25,471 nt of DNA, from positions 1 to 25,471 of IMG/VR virus record IMGVR_UViG_3300039106_000302, one strand, 5' to 3'. This document shows positions 11,120 through 18,183 of the stretch, in pieces. A model generated the notes under the pieces. The model was not told the origin of the DNA. It worked only from the letters and a program-made list of their open reading frames with translations, and did not search any database. The position numbers were made by a program, and so were the translations under genes. How positions within the stretch are numbered: position 1 is the first letter of the stretch; every line of letters starts with the position of its first letter. Source of the stretch: a virus.

Positions 11120-11308
11120 ATGAAGAAAACTGAATATAATTTTAAAGTTGGTAAAAAACATTACCGTGTTAAAGCTGAAACTGCAGGACACGCTATGGAA
11201 TGGATGAATCGTAACGTGATGGATAAGTTAAATGCTCATCCGTTTGCATGGTTCGACAGTTCTGAACAAAACAGTTACTATGCAGCTAGTGGAAATTTCT
11301 TCGACTAG
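11120..11308 (+). CDS. Unknown 62-residue protein
   Basis: A single small soluble protein, MKKTEYNFKVGKKHYRVKAE at the start, with aromatic-rich C-terminal third (HPFAWFDSSEQNSYYAASG). It has its own promoter and a GAGAGGG SD. It is a one-gene transcription unit followed by the next promoter within 14 bases. No family is recognised. Confidence 0.72.
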   Translation: MKKTEYNFKVGKKHYRVKAETAGHAMEWMNRNVMDKLNAHPFAWFDSSEQNSYYAASGNFFD

Positions 11309-11321
11309 ATCAAGATAACTG

Positions 11322-11350
11322 TTTACTTTAATTCGGTGTTGATGTATAAT
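11322..11350 (+). promoter_or_regulatory. Phage promoter, TTTACT-17-TATAAT
   Basis: TTTACT (11322-11327), spacer TTAATTCGGTGTTGATG, TATAAT (11345-11350). Confidence 0.92.
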
Positions 11351-11380
11351 AACTTATACTTGAGATTTGGAGATTATATA

Positions 11381-11728
11381 ATGACTTTTACTTATTCTGA
11401 TGAACTTTACAGCGACCTTTATAAAGATGCACGTGGTGTGCGTCCAGGTAACGCTGGTTATGTTTACTGGGACACTCTTAGTCCTGCTGAAAAGCAGGTT
11501 CAGTGGGATGGTCTTATTCGTGAGATGAACCAACGCTGTGATGAAGAAGCAGCAATGGAGAAATTGGCGATTGCTCGTTTCGAAACACAGATCCAAAGCT
11601 GGATCGAAATTGGTGCTAAGACACGTGAAGATGCCATTCGCTGGTTTCACCAAGCTGAAGAAACTAACGGTGATGGTGATTATCTTTGCTATCGTCTAGG
11701 TCTTCCATACGGTTACGTGACGGAGTAA
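11381..11728 (+). CDS. Unknown 115-residue acidic protein
   Basis: A soluble, acidic, mostly helical protein beginning MTFTYSDELYSDLYKDARGV with a WDTLSPAEKQVQWDGLIREM block. The start is placed at 11381 by GGAG (11369-11372); the longer frame would include the promoter. The SPAEKQ block is reminiscent of small phage proteins from hypervariable regions, but I cannot name a family. Confidence 0.75.
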   Translation: MTFTYSDELYSDLYKDARGVRPGNAGYVYWDTLSPAEKQVQWDGLIREMNQRCDEEAAMEKLAIARFETQIQSWIEIGAKTREDAIRWFHQAEETNGDGDYLCYRLGLPYGYVTE

Positions 11729-11733
11729 TTATT

Positions 11734-12120
11734 ATGACTATGCATATGATGCACGCTTCATTCACCACCACTGGTAAAAAGAAAACCAAACAAAAGTTTA
11801 AGTCTGCTGCTCATGCAGCAAAAGCTAGAGAGAATGCAGAAAACTGGAAACGGTTGATGGAGAAATGGGATGTTAAACCTGAAGTTCGAAAATCTACCAA
11901 GCTGGATTCAAAACCTAGTCCTAGTACTGTATATCGTCGCCAGTGTTCTACCGACCATATTCCTAGCTTGGATACTGGGAAAGCTGTAGCAACAAAGAAA
12001 GAAGTTATTCAATACACTGGTGATGCAATGATTGGTATTGGTCAGTTACATAAATCAAATGCTGTGCCAATCTTCAGTCAAGCAGATGCTATCGATATCT
12101 CAAAAATGAGAAGAGGATAA
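11734..12120 (+). CDS. Unknown 128-residue basic protein
   Basis: The protein is Lys/Ala-rich at the N-terminus (KKKTKQKFKSAAHAAKARE), with a helical WKRLMEKWDV block, a Ser/Pro-rich linker and a C-terminal part with KKEVIQYTGDAMIGIGQLHKS followed by SNAVPIFSQADAIDISKMRRG. The last segment resembles a C-terminal element seen in other small phage proteins from such regions, but this is impression only. GGAG (11722-11725) decides the start. It is in the operon of the preceding gene. Confidence 0.75.
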   Translation: MTMHMMHASFTTTGKKKTKQKFKSAAHAAKARENAENWKRLMEKWDVKPEVRKSTKLDSKPSPSTVYRRQCSTDHIPSLDTGKAVATKKEVIQYTGDAMIGIGQLHKSNAVPIFSQADAIDISKMRRG

Positions 12121-12123
12121 ATA

Positions 12124-12156
12124 ATGTATCGGTGCGACAAAATCTATCCGATACAT
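12124..12156 (+). promoter_or_regulatory. Nine-bp hairpin ahead of small gene
   Basis: ATGTATCGG (12124-12132) pairs with CCGATACAT (12148-12156) around a 15-base loop, between two genes of one operon. There is no following T tract, so it is not a standard terminator; it may block RNA decay or tune expression of the next gene. Confidence 0.55.
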
Positions 12157-12179
12157 CTTAACAAAATTAAGGATCAATC

Positions 12180-12332
12180 ATGTCGCAGCTATTACTAGAA
12201 GTACCAGATCAAAAAAATAAACCAGAAGAAAAAGCACAAGTTCTAGTGGAAACTGATAAAGTTCCTTGTGACAGTAAAACCGACACAGAATGTACTAAAC
12301 GCTGGTTAGAGTCTCAATCTGACTGTGTTTAA
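12180..12332 (+). CDS. Unknown 50-residue protein
   Basis: The frame starts MSQLLLEVPDQKNKPEEKAQ and has three Cys in its second half (VPCDSKTDTEC and SDCV at the end). AAGGA lies six bases upstream (12169-12173). It overlaps the start of the next gene by eight bases. It is too short to assign. Confidence 0.6.
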   Translation: MSQLLLEVPDQKNKPEEKAQVLVETDKVPCDSKTDTECTKRWLESQSDCV

Positions 12333-12558
12333 AAACTTTGATTATAAATGGATAGCAACTGCGCTATTCATCTTCGGTGGCACCAACTGCGCTTTAAAAA
12401 CTCCTCTAATACAATACGCATTTCCGTGTTTTGTAATTGCCCACTGCATTCTAATTTACTACTTTGTTACGCATCATAGAAGTAAACCGTTAATCTTCCA
12501 GAACGTATACTTCTTGATCATCAATATAATTGCCACTTATCTGTGGAATTTTCAATAA
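12325..12558 (+). CDS. Small multi-span membrane protein
   Basis: The 77-residue product has about three hydrophobic spans (roughly residues 9-25, 31-49 and 57-76). The start is GTG at 12325 within the end of the previous gene (eight-base overlap), without a good SD, so translation is likely coupled. The opening MFKNFDYKW is alike to that of another small membrane protein in this window (16185). It could be a small transporter-like or lysis-regulating protein; no family is certain. Confidence 0.62.
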   Translation: MFKNFDYKWIATALFIFGGTNCALKTPLIQYAFPCFVIAHCILIYYFVTHHRSKPLIFQNVYFLIINIIATYLWNFQ

Positions 12559-12563
12559 AAGTG

Positions 12564-12592
12564 TTTACTTTAATTCGTAATTAAGGCATAAT
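12564..12592 (+). promoter_or_regulatory. Phage promoter, TTTACT-17-CATAAT
   Basis: TTTACT (12564-12569), spacer TTAATTCGTAATTAAGG, CATAAT (12587-12592). The only family member with a changed -10 first base. Confidence 0.85.
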
Positions 12593-12629
12593 AGTCTTAA
12601 GTTAGTTAATTATGAGAAGGAAATTGAAA

Positions 12630-12782
12630 ATGAAAACAAGTACTGCAATGAATGTTATTTTAAAAGAAGCACTATTTCTAGGTATGTCTGTAGTAGAAGT
12701 TATGAAAGACGTACAGAAAAATGGTCGTATGATTTATAGCGATCGTGTTGTTGAAGCTGTTAAAGTTATTGCGAACAACTAG
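12630..12782 (+). CDS. Unknown 50-residue protein
   Basis: A short helical protein, MKTSTAMNVILKEALFLGMS followed by VVEVMKDVQKNGRMIYSDRV. The start at 12630 has AGAAGGA nine bases upstream and follows its own promoter by 38 bases. It leads a unit that continues with a membrane protein and an SPFH lipoprotein. No family is recognised. Confidence 0.65.
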   Translation: MKTSTAMNVILKEALFLGMSVVEVMKDVQKNGRMIYSDRVVEAVKVIANN

Positions 12783-12790
12783 GAGTTATT

Positions 12791-12970
12791 ATGCGATTTT
12801 TAATTATGCCATTTTTTATTTTTATTCTAATGTTTGTTATTCTACGAACATCAAACATCTGGTCTACTAAGAAAAACTGGAAACGTATTGCGTTAGAAAC
12901 TGGGGTAGCTTTCGCTGCAACTCTACTTTCTATCACTGCAATTGGTGCTATTGTTATTTTATTTAATTAA
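12791..12970 (+). CDS. Small two-span membrane protein
   Basis: The 59-residue product has two hydrophobic spans (about 2-18 and 39-57) joined by a basic loop (WSTKKNWKRI). AGGAG lies at 12781-12785. The positive loop suggests both ends in the periplasm with the loop inside. It lies directly before the SPFH lipoprotein and may work with it at the inner membrane; this is inference from position. Confidence 0.65.
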   Translation: MRFLIMPFFIFILMFVILRTSNIWSTKKNWKRIALETGVAFAATLLSITAIGAIVILFN

Positions 12971-12979
12971 GGAATTTAT

Positions 12980-13768
12980 ATGAAAAAGATTATGTTAGTT
13001 TTAGTTGCAGCAGGTATTGTTTCATTAACTGGTTGCACTCGTGTTGAAACTGGTCATGTTGGTATTCGGACAACGTTCAATGGTGAAGTAGATCCACAGG
13101 AATTGGGTGTTGGTTTCCATCAGACATTAATTGGTACAGTACACACTTACGTTGCTAATGAGATTACATGGAAAGTAGAGAACCTAACTCCGCAGACCAA
13201 AGACCGTAGTCAATTGGAAGACTTAGACTTGGCTTATACATACTCGGTAAACCCAGCGTCAATTGGTGATCTAGTAGTTAAGTATAAAGGTCGTGATGCA
13301 GTGGATGATAATGGTGACCGTTACCCATTAGCTTTATATGTTGAGAACGTAGTTAAGACTGCGACAACTGATGTCGTATCTCACTACGATGCATTAGAGG
13401 CAAATGAGAAGCGTGAAACTATTCGTAATGAAATCCGAACACAAGCTGAACGTATGTTTAAAGAAGATGGATTGGCTGAAGCTGTAAACATTCACCAAGT
13501 GTTCGTTAAGAACCTACAGTTAAGTAAAGCAATTATGCAGTCAGCTAATGCTGTAATTATTAGTCAAAATGAATTAAAATCAAAAGCGTTTGAAGTTGAT
13601 ACTGCACGTAAAGAGGCTGAACGTTTAACTCTATTAGCTAATAACAAATCAAGTATTGATTACATGAATGCTAAGTCATTAAGTGATATTGCTGAAGGTA
13701 TCAAGAACGGTAAAGTTAATGCTGTAGTTGTTCCTTACGACTTTAAAGGTATCGTAAATGTTAAGTAA
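12980..13768 (+). CDS. SPFH (band 7/prohibitin-like) lipoprotein
   Basis: The 262-residue protein begins with a lipoprotein signal and lipobox LTGC (lipidated Cys19). The region RVETGHVGIRTTFNGEVDPQ through about residue 160 matches an SPFH/band 7 domain, followed by a long charged helix (about 185-225: DTARKEAERLTLLANN) typical for prohibitin oligomerisation. Such proteins form membrane rings that gather partners or regulate proteases. In a phage it could protect or remodel the host membrane. It overlaps the next lipoprotein gene by 11 bases. Confidence 0.82.
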   Translation: MKKIMLVLVAAGIVSLTGCTRVETGHVGIRTTFNGEVDPQELGVGFHQTLIGTVHTYVANEITWKVENLTPQTKDRSQLEDLDLAYTYSVNPASIGDLVVKYKGRDAVDDNGDRYPLALYVENVVKTATTDVVSHYDALEANEKRETIRNEIRTQAERMFKEDGLAEAVNIHQVFVKNLQLSKAIMQSANAVIISQNELKSKAFEVDTARKEAERLTLLANNKSSIDYMNAKSLSDIAEGIKNGKVNAVVVPYDFKGIVNVK

Positions 13769-13967
13769 ATTATTGATTGTTATGGCAACCATTATGTTGG
13801 TTGCATGTGGGCGATGTGAAAATTGTAAATCAGGAAACCCAACTTCATTATCAGATCCGATTAAATATTATCGAGTTTCTAAGTTATTTGATTATGAAGG
13901 ATGTTCTGTATATCAATATAACTATCATGGACATTGGGAAACTTATCATAACTGTGAAACTAAATGA
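13758..13967 (+). CDS. Small lipoprotein, DUF4884-like
   Basis: The 69-residue product has a lipobox MLVAC (Cys17), and a mature part with the pattern KLFDYEGCSVYQYNYHGHWETYHNC, which resembles small phage proteins of the DUF4884 type (DGCTVYRF...YFxxC). The gene overlaps the SPFH gene by 11 bases and the next gene by ATGA, so it belongs to the same translated unit. It would be exported and lipid-anchored. Function unknown. Confidence 0.7.
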   Translation: MLSKLLIVMATIMLVACGRCENCKSGNPTSLSDPIKYYRVSKLFDYEGCSVYQYNYHGHWETYHNCETK

Positions 13968-14713
13968 AAATTAGATTACTATCTGACCTTCATCTAGAGG
14001 GTTATTCATACTACTACGAATACGCTGGCGAGGACATCGTAGTCCTTGCTGGTGATATTCATACTCAGTATCGTCATCGGTTTATCCTAGACCAAATCCC
14101 AGCCAATGTAAAGGTGTTGTTCGTTGCAGGTAATCACGAGTACTACGGTAGTACATTCGAGGGTGTTAATGACTTCTTCTATGAGTTGCAGGCAGAGTAT
14201 ACAAACTTCTACTGGCTCCATAACGAGTCTATTGTTATCGATGGTGTAAACTTCTTTGGTGGTACTATGTTTACCGACTGGGAGTTATATGGCGATACAT
14301 GGACAGCAAAACAGTTTGGAAAGAACGGTGTTGCAGACTTCCATTGGATTAGTAAGATCGGTAGAGATGGGTTAAAGCGCATGTGGAACCCTGAAGACCA
14401 CTTACAGGAATTCCTAGCATTTAGAGATCGCTTGGTGCAGTGGCTCGAGAAACCTGCAGAGAAGCGTGTAGTAATCTCTCACTTTGTTCCACACCCAGAG
14501 GGTTCTGACGAGAAATATAAAGGCTCTGCATTGAATCCATACTTCCTATGCGATATGACCAAGTATATGGAGAACGTCAACCTATGGTTATATGGACATA
14601 CGCATAGTAGCAAAGATATGATGGTAGGTAACTGCCGTCTAGTTTGTAACCCACGTGGCTATGGCGAAGAGAACGCCAATGGTTGGATTAAAGATTTAGT
14701 ATTGGAGATTTAA
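13964..14713 (+). CDS. Calcineurin-like metallophosphoesterase
   Basis: The 249-residue protein has SDLHLE (7-12), GDIH (30-33), GNHEYY (56-61), ISHFVPH (171-177), GHTH (211-214) and NPRGY (229-233), all metal-binding blocks of the family. It is longer than the other such enzyme of this window (182 residues) and not closely alike. Family members of this form are common in T4-type phages and remain unassigned; phosphodiesterase activity is expected. It starts in an ATGA overlap with the lipoprotein gene. Confidence 0.9.
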   Translation: MKIRLLSDLHLEGYSYYYEYAGEDIVVLAGDIHTQYRHRFILDQIPANVKVLFVAGNHEYYGSTFEGVNDFFYELQAEYTNFYWLHNESIVIDGVNFFGGTMFTDWELYGDTWTAKQFGKNGVADFHWISKIGRDGLKRMWNPEDHLQEFLAFRDRLVQWLEKPAEKRVVISHFVPHPEGSDEKYKGSALNPYFLCDMTKYMENVNLWLYGHTHSSKDMMVGNCRLVCNPRGYGEENANGWIKDLVLEI

Positions 14714-14714
14714 T

Positions 14715-15116
14715 ATGGCAGTAATGAAACCTAACAACCCATTTGATATGCTAGCATCTGTTTCGTCAGCACCATCTGTGGCAGTATCACCTTATGACTA
14801 TTCTGCTAACACTAATATTACAATGACTACACAACATCAGCAGAATATTGATTACTTCATGTCGTATGCTTCGCCGAACCTACTGACTATTCAAGAAACT
14901 ATCAGTAATGATGTTCTGGCTGATATTGGTGAAGATTCAATGAAGAAACGGATCAAGCAAGATGTTGCTAGGAAATTGGCTGAAGAGATTGTTTCAACTA
15001 AAGTAACCTTTACCTCTCAGGAAAACTATGCAGAACATACTAGAATTATTCGTGCTAAAACATATGTATTTACTGCAGATGAACTGAAACTTTTTATTGA
15101 AAAATGTATAAAATAA
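14715..15116 (+). CDS. Unknown 133-residue protein
   Basis: A soluble protein with an N-terminal Pro/Ser/Ala-rich tail (MAVMKPNNPFDMLASVSSAP) and a mixed C-terminal domain with VARKLAEEIVSTKVTFTSQ and RIIRAKTYVFTADELKLFI. The start has GGAG seven bases upstream and follows the phosphoesterase stop by one base. A promoter follows right after its stop. No family is recognised. Confidence 0.75.
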   Translation: MAVMKPNNPFDMLASVSSAPSVAVSPYDYSANTNITMTTQHQQNIDYFMSYASPNLLTIQETISNDVLADIGEDSMKKRIKQDVARKLAEEIVSTKVTFTSQENYAEHTRIIRAKTYVFTADELKLFIEKCIK

Positions 15117-15119
15117 GTG

Positions 15120-15148
15120 TTTACTTTTATTCTTAATTACTGTATAAT
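15120..15148 (+). promoter_or_regulatory. Phage promoter, TTTACT-17-TATAAT
   Basis: TTTACT (15120-15125), spacer TTTATTCTTAATTACTG, TATAAT (15143-15148). It starts the unit that leads into the gp33/gp59/gp32 block. Confidence 0.9.
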
Positions 15149-15178
15149 AGCTGTATTAGTTGATTATGGAGAAAGAAA

Positions 15179-15277
15179 ATGATTGAAAATACTATTTTGT
15201 TAATGATTGGTTTGACGTTTATTTGTTTAGTTTTTGTTGTTGGTGAAGTTCTTGCTAAAAAATTCGGTTGGGAATAA
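15179..15277 (+). CDS. Small single-span membrane peptide
   Basis: A 32-residue peptide, MIENTILLMIGLTFICLVFV and then GEVLAKKFGWE: one membrane span with a short charged C-terminus. GGAG lies at 15168-15171 right behind the promoter, so it is very likely translated. Its stop is two bases before the next start. Function unknown. Confidence 0.6.
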   Translation: MIENTILLMIGLTFICLVFVVGEVLAKKFGWE

Positions 15278-15279
15278 TT

Positions 15280-15693
15280 ATGAAAATTGTTATTAATAAA
15301 TGTTATGGTGGTTTTGGTTTATCTGATGCTGGCATGATGCGTTATGCTAAGATTAAAGGTATTACTCTTTATCCAGAAGATGCTTCTTATGGTAAAACTT
15401 ACTATAGAGTTCCAACAGAGTTACGTCAGCCAGATCTCGGTGAGGGTTTCTATAAATTATCTGTAGACGAACGTCGCAAATATAATGAAGTTGCCAGTGA
15501 GCAAACTTTGTATTCACGTGAGATAGAACGTGATGATCCAGCATTAGTTCAAGCAGTTGAAGAACTTGGTGAAGAAGCCAATGGTGACTTTGCAGAATTG
15601 GCTATAGTTGAAATTCCAGATGATGTTATCTGGGATATTGATGAGTATGATGGTAAGGAATGGGTAGCCGAACAACACAGGACTTGGAGTTAA
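15280..15693 (+). CDS. Conserved phage protein of unknown function
   Basis: The 137-residue protein begins MKIVINKCYGGFGLSDAGM and ends with IPDDVIWDIDEYDGKEWVAE followed by HRTWS. Both end motifs are known to me from a widespread phage protein of unknown function (N-terminal INKCYGGFxLS, C-terminal YDGxEWVxExHRTW). The start at 15280 makes the protein begin exactly at this motif; an upstream TTG in frame is not needed. It is cytoplasmic and acidic. Confidence 0.8.
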   Translation: MKIVINKCYGGFGLSDAGMMRYAKIKGITLYPEDASYGKTYYRVPTELRQPDLGEGFYKLSVDERRKYNEVASEQTLYSREIERDDPALVQAVEELGEEANGDFAELAIVEIPDDVIWDIDEYDGKEWVAEQHRTWS

Positions 15694-15695
15694 TT

Positions 15696-15941
15696 ATGTA
15701 TAATGTTTATGACTTGGCACGTGCTGATAAAGCATCTCTTAAAACTATGTATTCTGATTTACTTAAGGAACGTATGAGGCAGGACAAATTCTTCTCTATG
15801 TTCTTGGAGAAGTTCGAACGTAAAATGGATCACGAGAAAGCAGATACCCCTATCTGGAAACTGTATAAAAAGAAACGTGAAGCATATGCAGTAATAGCTA
15901 GTCTTATTAAATCTGCAGAATATCAAATGAGGAAATTTTAA
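15696..15941 (+). CDS. Unknown 81-residue helical protein
   Basis: A charged, mostly helical protein (MYNVYDLARADKASLKTMYS, then KERMRQDKFFSMFLEKFERK). GGAG (15686-15689) selects the ATG at 15696. Its stop overlaps the start of the gp33-like gene (TAATG), which suggests an obligate co-expression with late-transcription factors. No family is recognised. Confidence 0.7.
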   Translation: MYNVYDLARADKASLKTMYSDLLKERMRQDKFFSMFLEKFERKMDHEKADTPIWKLYKKKREAYAVIASLIKSAEYQMRKF

Positions 15942-16192
15942 TGGGTGATGATTTAGAAGTTGAACAACCGCAGAAGCTATTCAAGTCATCGAATGAATTC
16001 TCTCTATATATTGAGATGATGGTGCAAGAACATAAAATCTCTCATATGGATGCAGTGCTTAAGTATTGTGAAGATAATATGTTGGAACCTGCAGACATTG
16101 CTAGTAAAATTAACAAGTCACTTAAAGATAAAATCGAACTGAATATGCGTGAACTTAATTATTTACCCAAACAGGCAACCCTAGATGTTTAA
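15941..16192 (+). CDS. 33: T4 gp33-like late transcription co-activator
   Basis: The 83-residue protein resembles T4 gp33: FSLYIEMMVQEHKISHMDAV matches the gp33 helix with FIIEKMVEEFGMSYLEA, then a helix with Glu-Asn, LKDKIEL, and a C-terminal hydrophobic TLDV that recalls the TLDFL tail by which gp33 contacts the sliding clamp. In T4, gp33 binds the RNA polymerase flap and with gp55 and the gp45 clamp drives late promoters. It is shorter than T4 gp33 (112). The presence of TATAAATA boxes in this window agrees. It is placed next to gp59 and gp32 as in T4-type phages. Confidence 0.75.
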   Translation: MGDDLEVEQPQKLFKSSNEFSLYIEMMVQEHKISHMDAVLKYCEDNMLEPADIASKINKSLKDKIELNMRELNYLPKQATLDV

Positions 16193-16388
16193 GAATATTA
16201 ATTATGATAAGTTTGGATTTTACCTTACTGCAATTACAGTTGTACTTTACATTATTGTGTTTGCTAGTTATACCTGGAGAATGGATAAGAACACAATTAG
16301 GTATGACTGTAGAGTTGCAGAAATCGCTGTAGATTATCCAGTTAAAGTAAAAGAGGATTGTAGGAAGAAACTGAATGGACGGTCTTAA
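16185..16388 (+). CDS. Small single-span membrane protein
   Basis: The 67-residue product begins MFKNINYDKFGFYLTAITVV with one span (about 11-27) and a charged C-terminal part holding two Cys (YDCRVAEIAVDYPVKVKEDC). It overlaps the gp33-like gene by eight bases and the gp59 gene by 14 bases. The start MFKN is shared with the 12325 membrane protein. Such one-span proteins sit between replication genes in several T4-type phages; function unknown. Confidence 0.65.
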   Translation: MFKNINYDKFGFYLTAITVVLYIIVFASYTWRMDKNTIRYDCRVAEIAVDYPVKVKEDCRKKLNGRS

Positions 16389-16998
16389 AGCTTACAAATA
16401 CTACATGGCTATCAAGTTACACTTCAATAATGATAAATTTGATGTGTTCCAAAACCGTGGAAGAATTAACTGCCCAAGAGAAACTTTTGAAAACCGCAAC
16501 GATAGATTTACATTCGAGAAACTTGCACGTAAGTATGATACCGATAAAGAGCTAGTTCAATTCTATGCTTCAAACTTTGCTTATGGCAACGAGAATGTAA
16601 TTTACTCTATCGAAGAGGGTGAAGAAAACTACTTTGAGTGGAACCGTCGTAAAGAGAGTATGACAAAGATATTCTCTGACGACTGCAATACTATTATCCT
16701 AAATGCTCAGATGAACGATTTACAAAAAGACGACATCTTTAATTTTACTTTAAATGATTATCCATGTATAATTAAGTTATTCCTTGGTGGTAAAATCACT
16801 TTGGAGTCGGTTAGAATTATTGATGATATTAAACCATTTTTGGATAAACCTATTAGTCCATCGTTCTTAATGATAATGGAAAGAGAAATTCGTAGGATTA
16901 AAAAGGCAACTGGCTTTGTTAAGTATGACATTAATCGAGTCAAACCAATTTATGATCATTTTATGCAGGAGTTCGAAGAACTAAGTTATCATGGGTAA
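16375..16998 (+). CDS. 59: T4 gp59-like helicase loader
   Basis: The 207-residue product matches gp59 in the N-terminal part: YKYYMAIKLHFNNDKFDVF corresponds to the T4 YKLYLMIKQHMNGKYDVI, and NRNDRFTFEKLARKYDTDKE to the RRDKYFFQKLSEKY block, followed by the FYASNFA strand. Length is close to that of T4 gp59 (217). gp59 binds forked DNA and gp32 and loads the gp41 helicase; gp32 is the next large gene. Start at ATG 16375 in overlap with the membrane protein. Confidence 0.88.
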   Translation: MDGLKAYKYYMAIKLHFNNDKFDVFQNRGRINCPRETFENRNDRFTFEKLARKYDTDKELVQFYASNFAYGNENVIYSIEEGEENYFEWNRRKESMTKIFSDDCNTIILNAQMNDLQKDDIFNFTLNDYPCIIKLFLGGKITLESVRIIDDIKPFLDKPISPSFLMIMEREIRRIKKATGFVKYDINRVKPIYDHFMQEFEELSYHG

Positions 16999-17200
16999 TA
17001 CTTACAAAAGACATCGCAGTGATGTAGAAGAAGAATTTGCTGGTAAGCGTCAAGGTAAGATCAGCAAACATTCCAACAATAGAAAAACTGGTGGAATGAA
17101 GACGCTAAATAGTTATGTTGAAGATTATGATGGTGATGACAATTTTGATGATGAGATTGAAATACTTGATGATTTACAAATACAACATATACAAAACTAA
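16991..17200 (+). CDS. Unknown small bipolar protein
   Basis: The 69-residue protein has a basic N-terminal half (MGNTYKRHRSDVEEEFAGKR, then KISKHSNNRKTGG) and a strongly acidic C-terminal half (YVEDYDGDDNFDDEIEILDD). It overlaps gp59 by eight bases and stands before gp32. The charge split suggests a disordered nucleic-acid or protein-binding adaptor of the replication complex; this is inference. Confidence 0.65.
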   Translation: MGNTYKRHRSDVEEEFAGKRQGKISKHSNNRKTGGMKTLNSYVEDYDGDDNFDDEIEILDDLQIQHIQN

Positions 17201-17224
17201 TATACTTAATATAAAGGAAATACG

Positions 17225-18142
17225 ATGGATATCAATGCACTTCGCAAAATGCGCAACAACGACTTCTCAAAAATCTCTGGCGAGTTTGAAAAAATCGCTA
17301 ATCCCCAATCTGAATCACGCTCCTTCGCTGATGACCGTTTCTGGAAATTAGAAGCAGATAAAGCTGGCAATGGCACAGCAACAATTCGTTTCCTACCTCG
17401 CGTAGAAGGTGATGAGTTACCATGGGTTCGTATCTTCTCTCATGGCTTCCAAGGTCCAACTGGTAAATGGTATATCGAGAACTCTCTTTCTACATTGAAC
17501 GAGAACGATCCAGTAGGTGAGTTGAACACTAAACTATGGAACTCTGGCTCTGAAGCAAATAAAGAAATCGCACGTAAACAAAAACGTCGTCTATCTTTTA
17601 TCGCTAACGTTTTAATTGTAGATGATCCAAAACATCCAGAAAATAACGGTCAAGTAAAATTGTTCCGTTTCGGTAAGAAAATCTTTGACAAGATTATGGA
17701 TAAGGCTCGCCCAACTTTTGAAGATGAAACACCAGTAAATGTGTTTGACTTCTGGGAAGGCGCAAACTTCAAATTGCGTCAACGTAAGGTAGAAGGTTTC
17801 ACTAATTACGATCAATCTGCATTTACAGAACCACAAGCATTATCTGATGATGATGAAAAGATCTTGGTGATTGCTAATGCTCAATACAAGTTATCTGAGT
17901 TTACAGATCGTAAGAACTTTAAGACTTATGAAGAACTATCACGTAAGTTGGCTGATGTTTTAGATGGTGAGGGTGGTGGTTTTAGTACTGCTGCTCAGAT
18001 GGAAGATGTTCCAGTGATGGAGGCACCTAAGGTTGCAGCGAAACCTGCTCCAACTCCAGCTGTATCTAAACCAATCCCTGAAATCAACAATGATGAAGAT
18101 GATGTAATGTCATACTTCCAATCTATTGCTGACGAGGATTAA
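17225..18142 (+). CDS. 32: T4 gp32-like ssDNA-binding protein
   Basis: The 305-residue protein follows gp32: FWKLEADKAGNGTATIRFLP, IFSHGFQGPTGKWYIEN, VLIVDDPKHPENNGQVKLF and FRFGKKIFDKI, NVFDFWEGANFKLR, and an acidic C-terminal tail (EINNDEDDVMSYFQSIADED) used for partner binding. It coats replicating ssDNA. The zinc ligands of T4 gp32 are not kept: His73 remains, but the ENC..CPVC region reads ENSLSTLNENDPVGEL without any Cys. SD AAAGGA lies at about 17212-17217. A strong bidirectional-looking terminator follows. Confidence 0.93.
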   Translation: MDINALRKMRNNDFSKISGEFEKIANPQSESRSFADDRFWKLEADKAGNGTATIRFLPRVEGDELPWVRIFSHGFQGPTGKWYIENSLSTLNENDPVGELNTKLWNSGSEANKEIARKQKRRLSFIANVLIVDDPKHPENNGQVKLFRFGKKIFDKIMDKARPTFEDETPVNVFDFWEGANFKLRQRKVEGFTNYDQSAFTEPQALSDDDEKILVIANAQYKLSEFTDRKNFKTYEELSRKLADVLDGEGGGFSTAAQMEDVPVMEAPKVAAKPAPTPAVSKPIPEINNDEDDVMSYFQSIADED

Positions 18143-18158
18143 TCTAGTTTAGATTGAG

Positions 18159-18183
18159 AATGGGAGCTTCGGCTCCCATTTTT
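18159..18183 (+). terminator. Intrinsic terminator with TTCG loop
   Basis: AATGGGAGC (18159-18167), TTCG, GCTCCCATT (18172-18180), followed by TTTA. It ends gp32 and lies exactly between two convergent genes; the minus-strand gene's stop (18182-18184) adjoins it, so it may serve both. Confidence 0.92.

Noticed and set aside
12124-12195. Short frame starting at the ATG of the 12124 hairpin
   Set aside because: The start is buried in a stem, has no SD, and conflicts with the better supported frame at 12180.
12325-16388. Possible gene duplication between membrane proteins 12325-12558 and 16185-16388 (both start MFKN, aromatic residue, Tyr)
   Set aside because: The likeness ends after the first ten or so residues and span numbers differ; chance or shared start context is enough.
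17115-17351. Plus-strand frame of 78 codons over the gp32 start
   Set aside because: It overlaps the acidic small protein and gp32 in another frame and is Met/Ile-rich shadow sequence.
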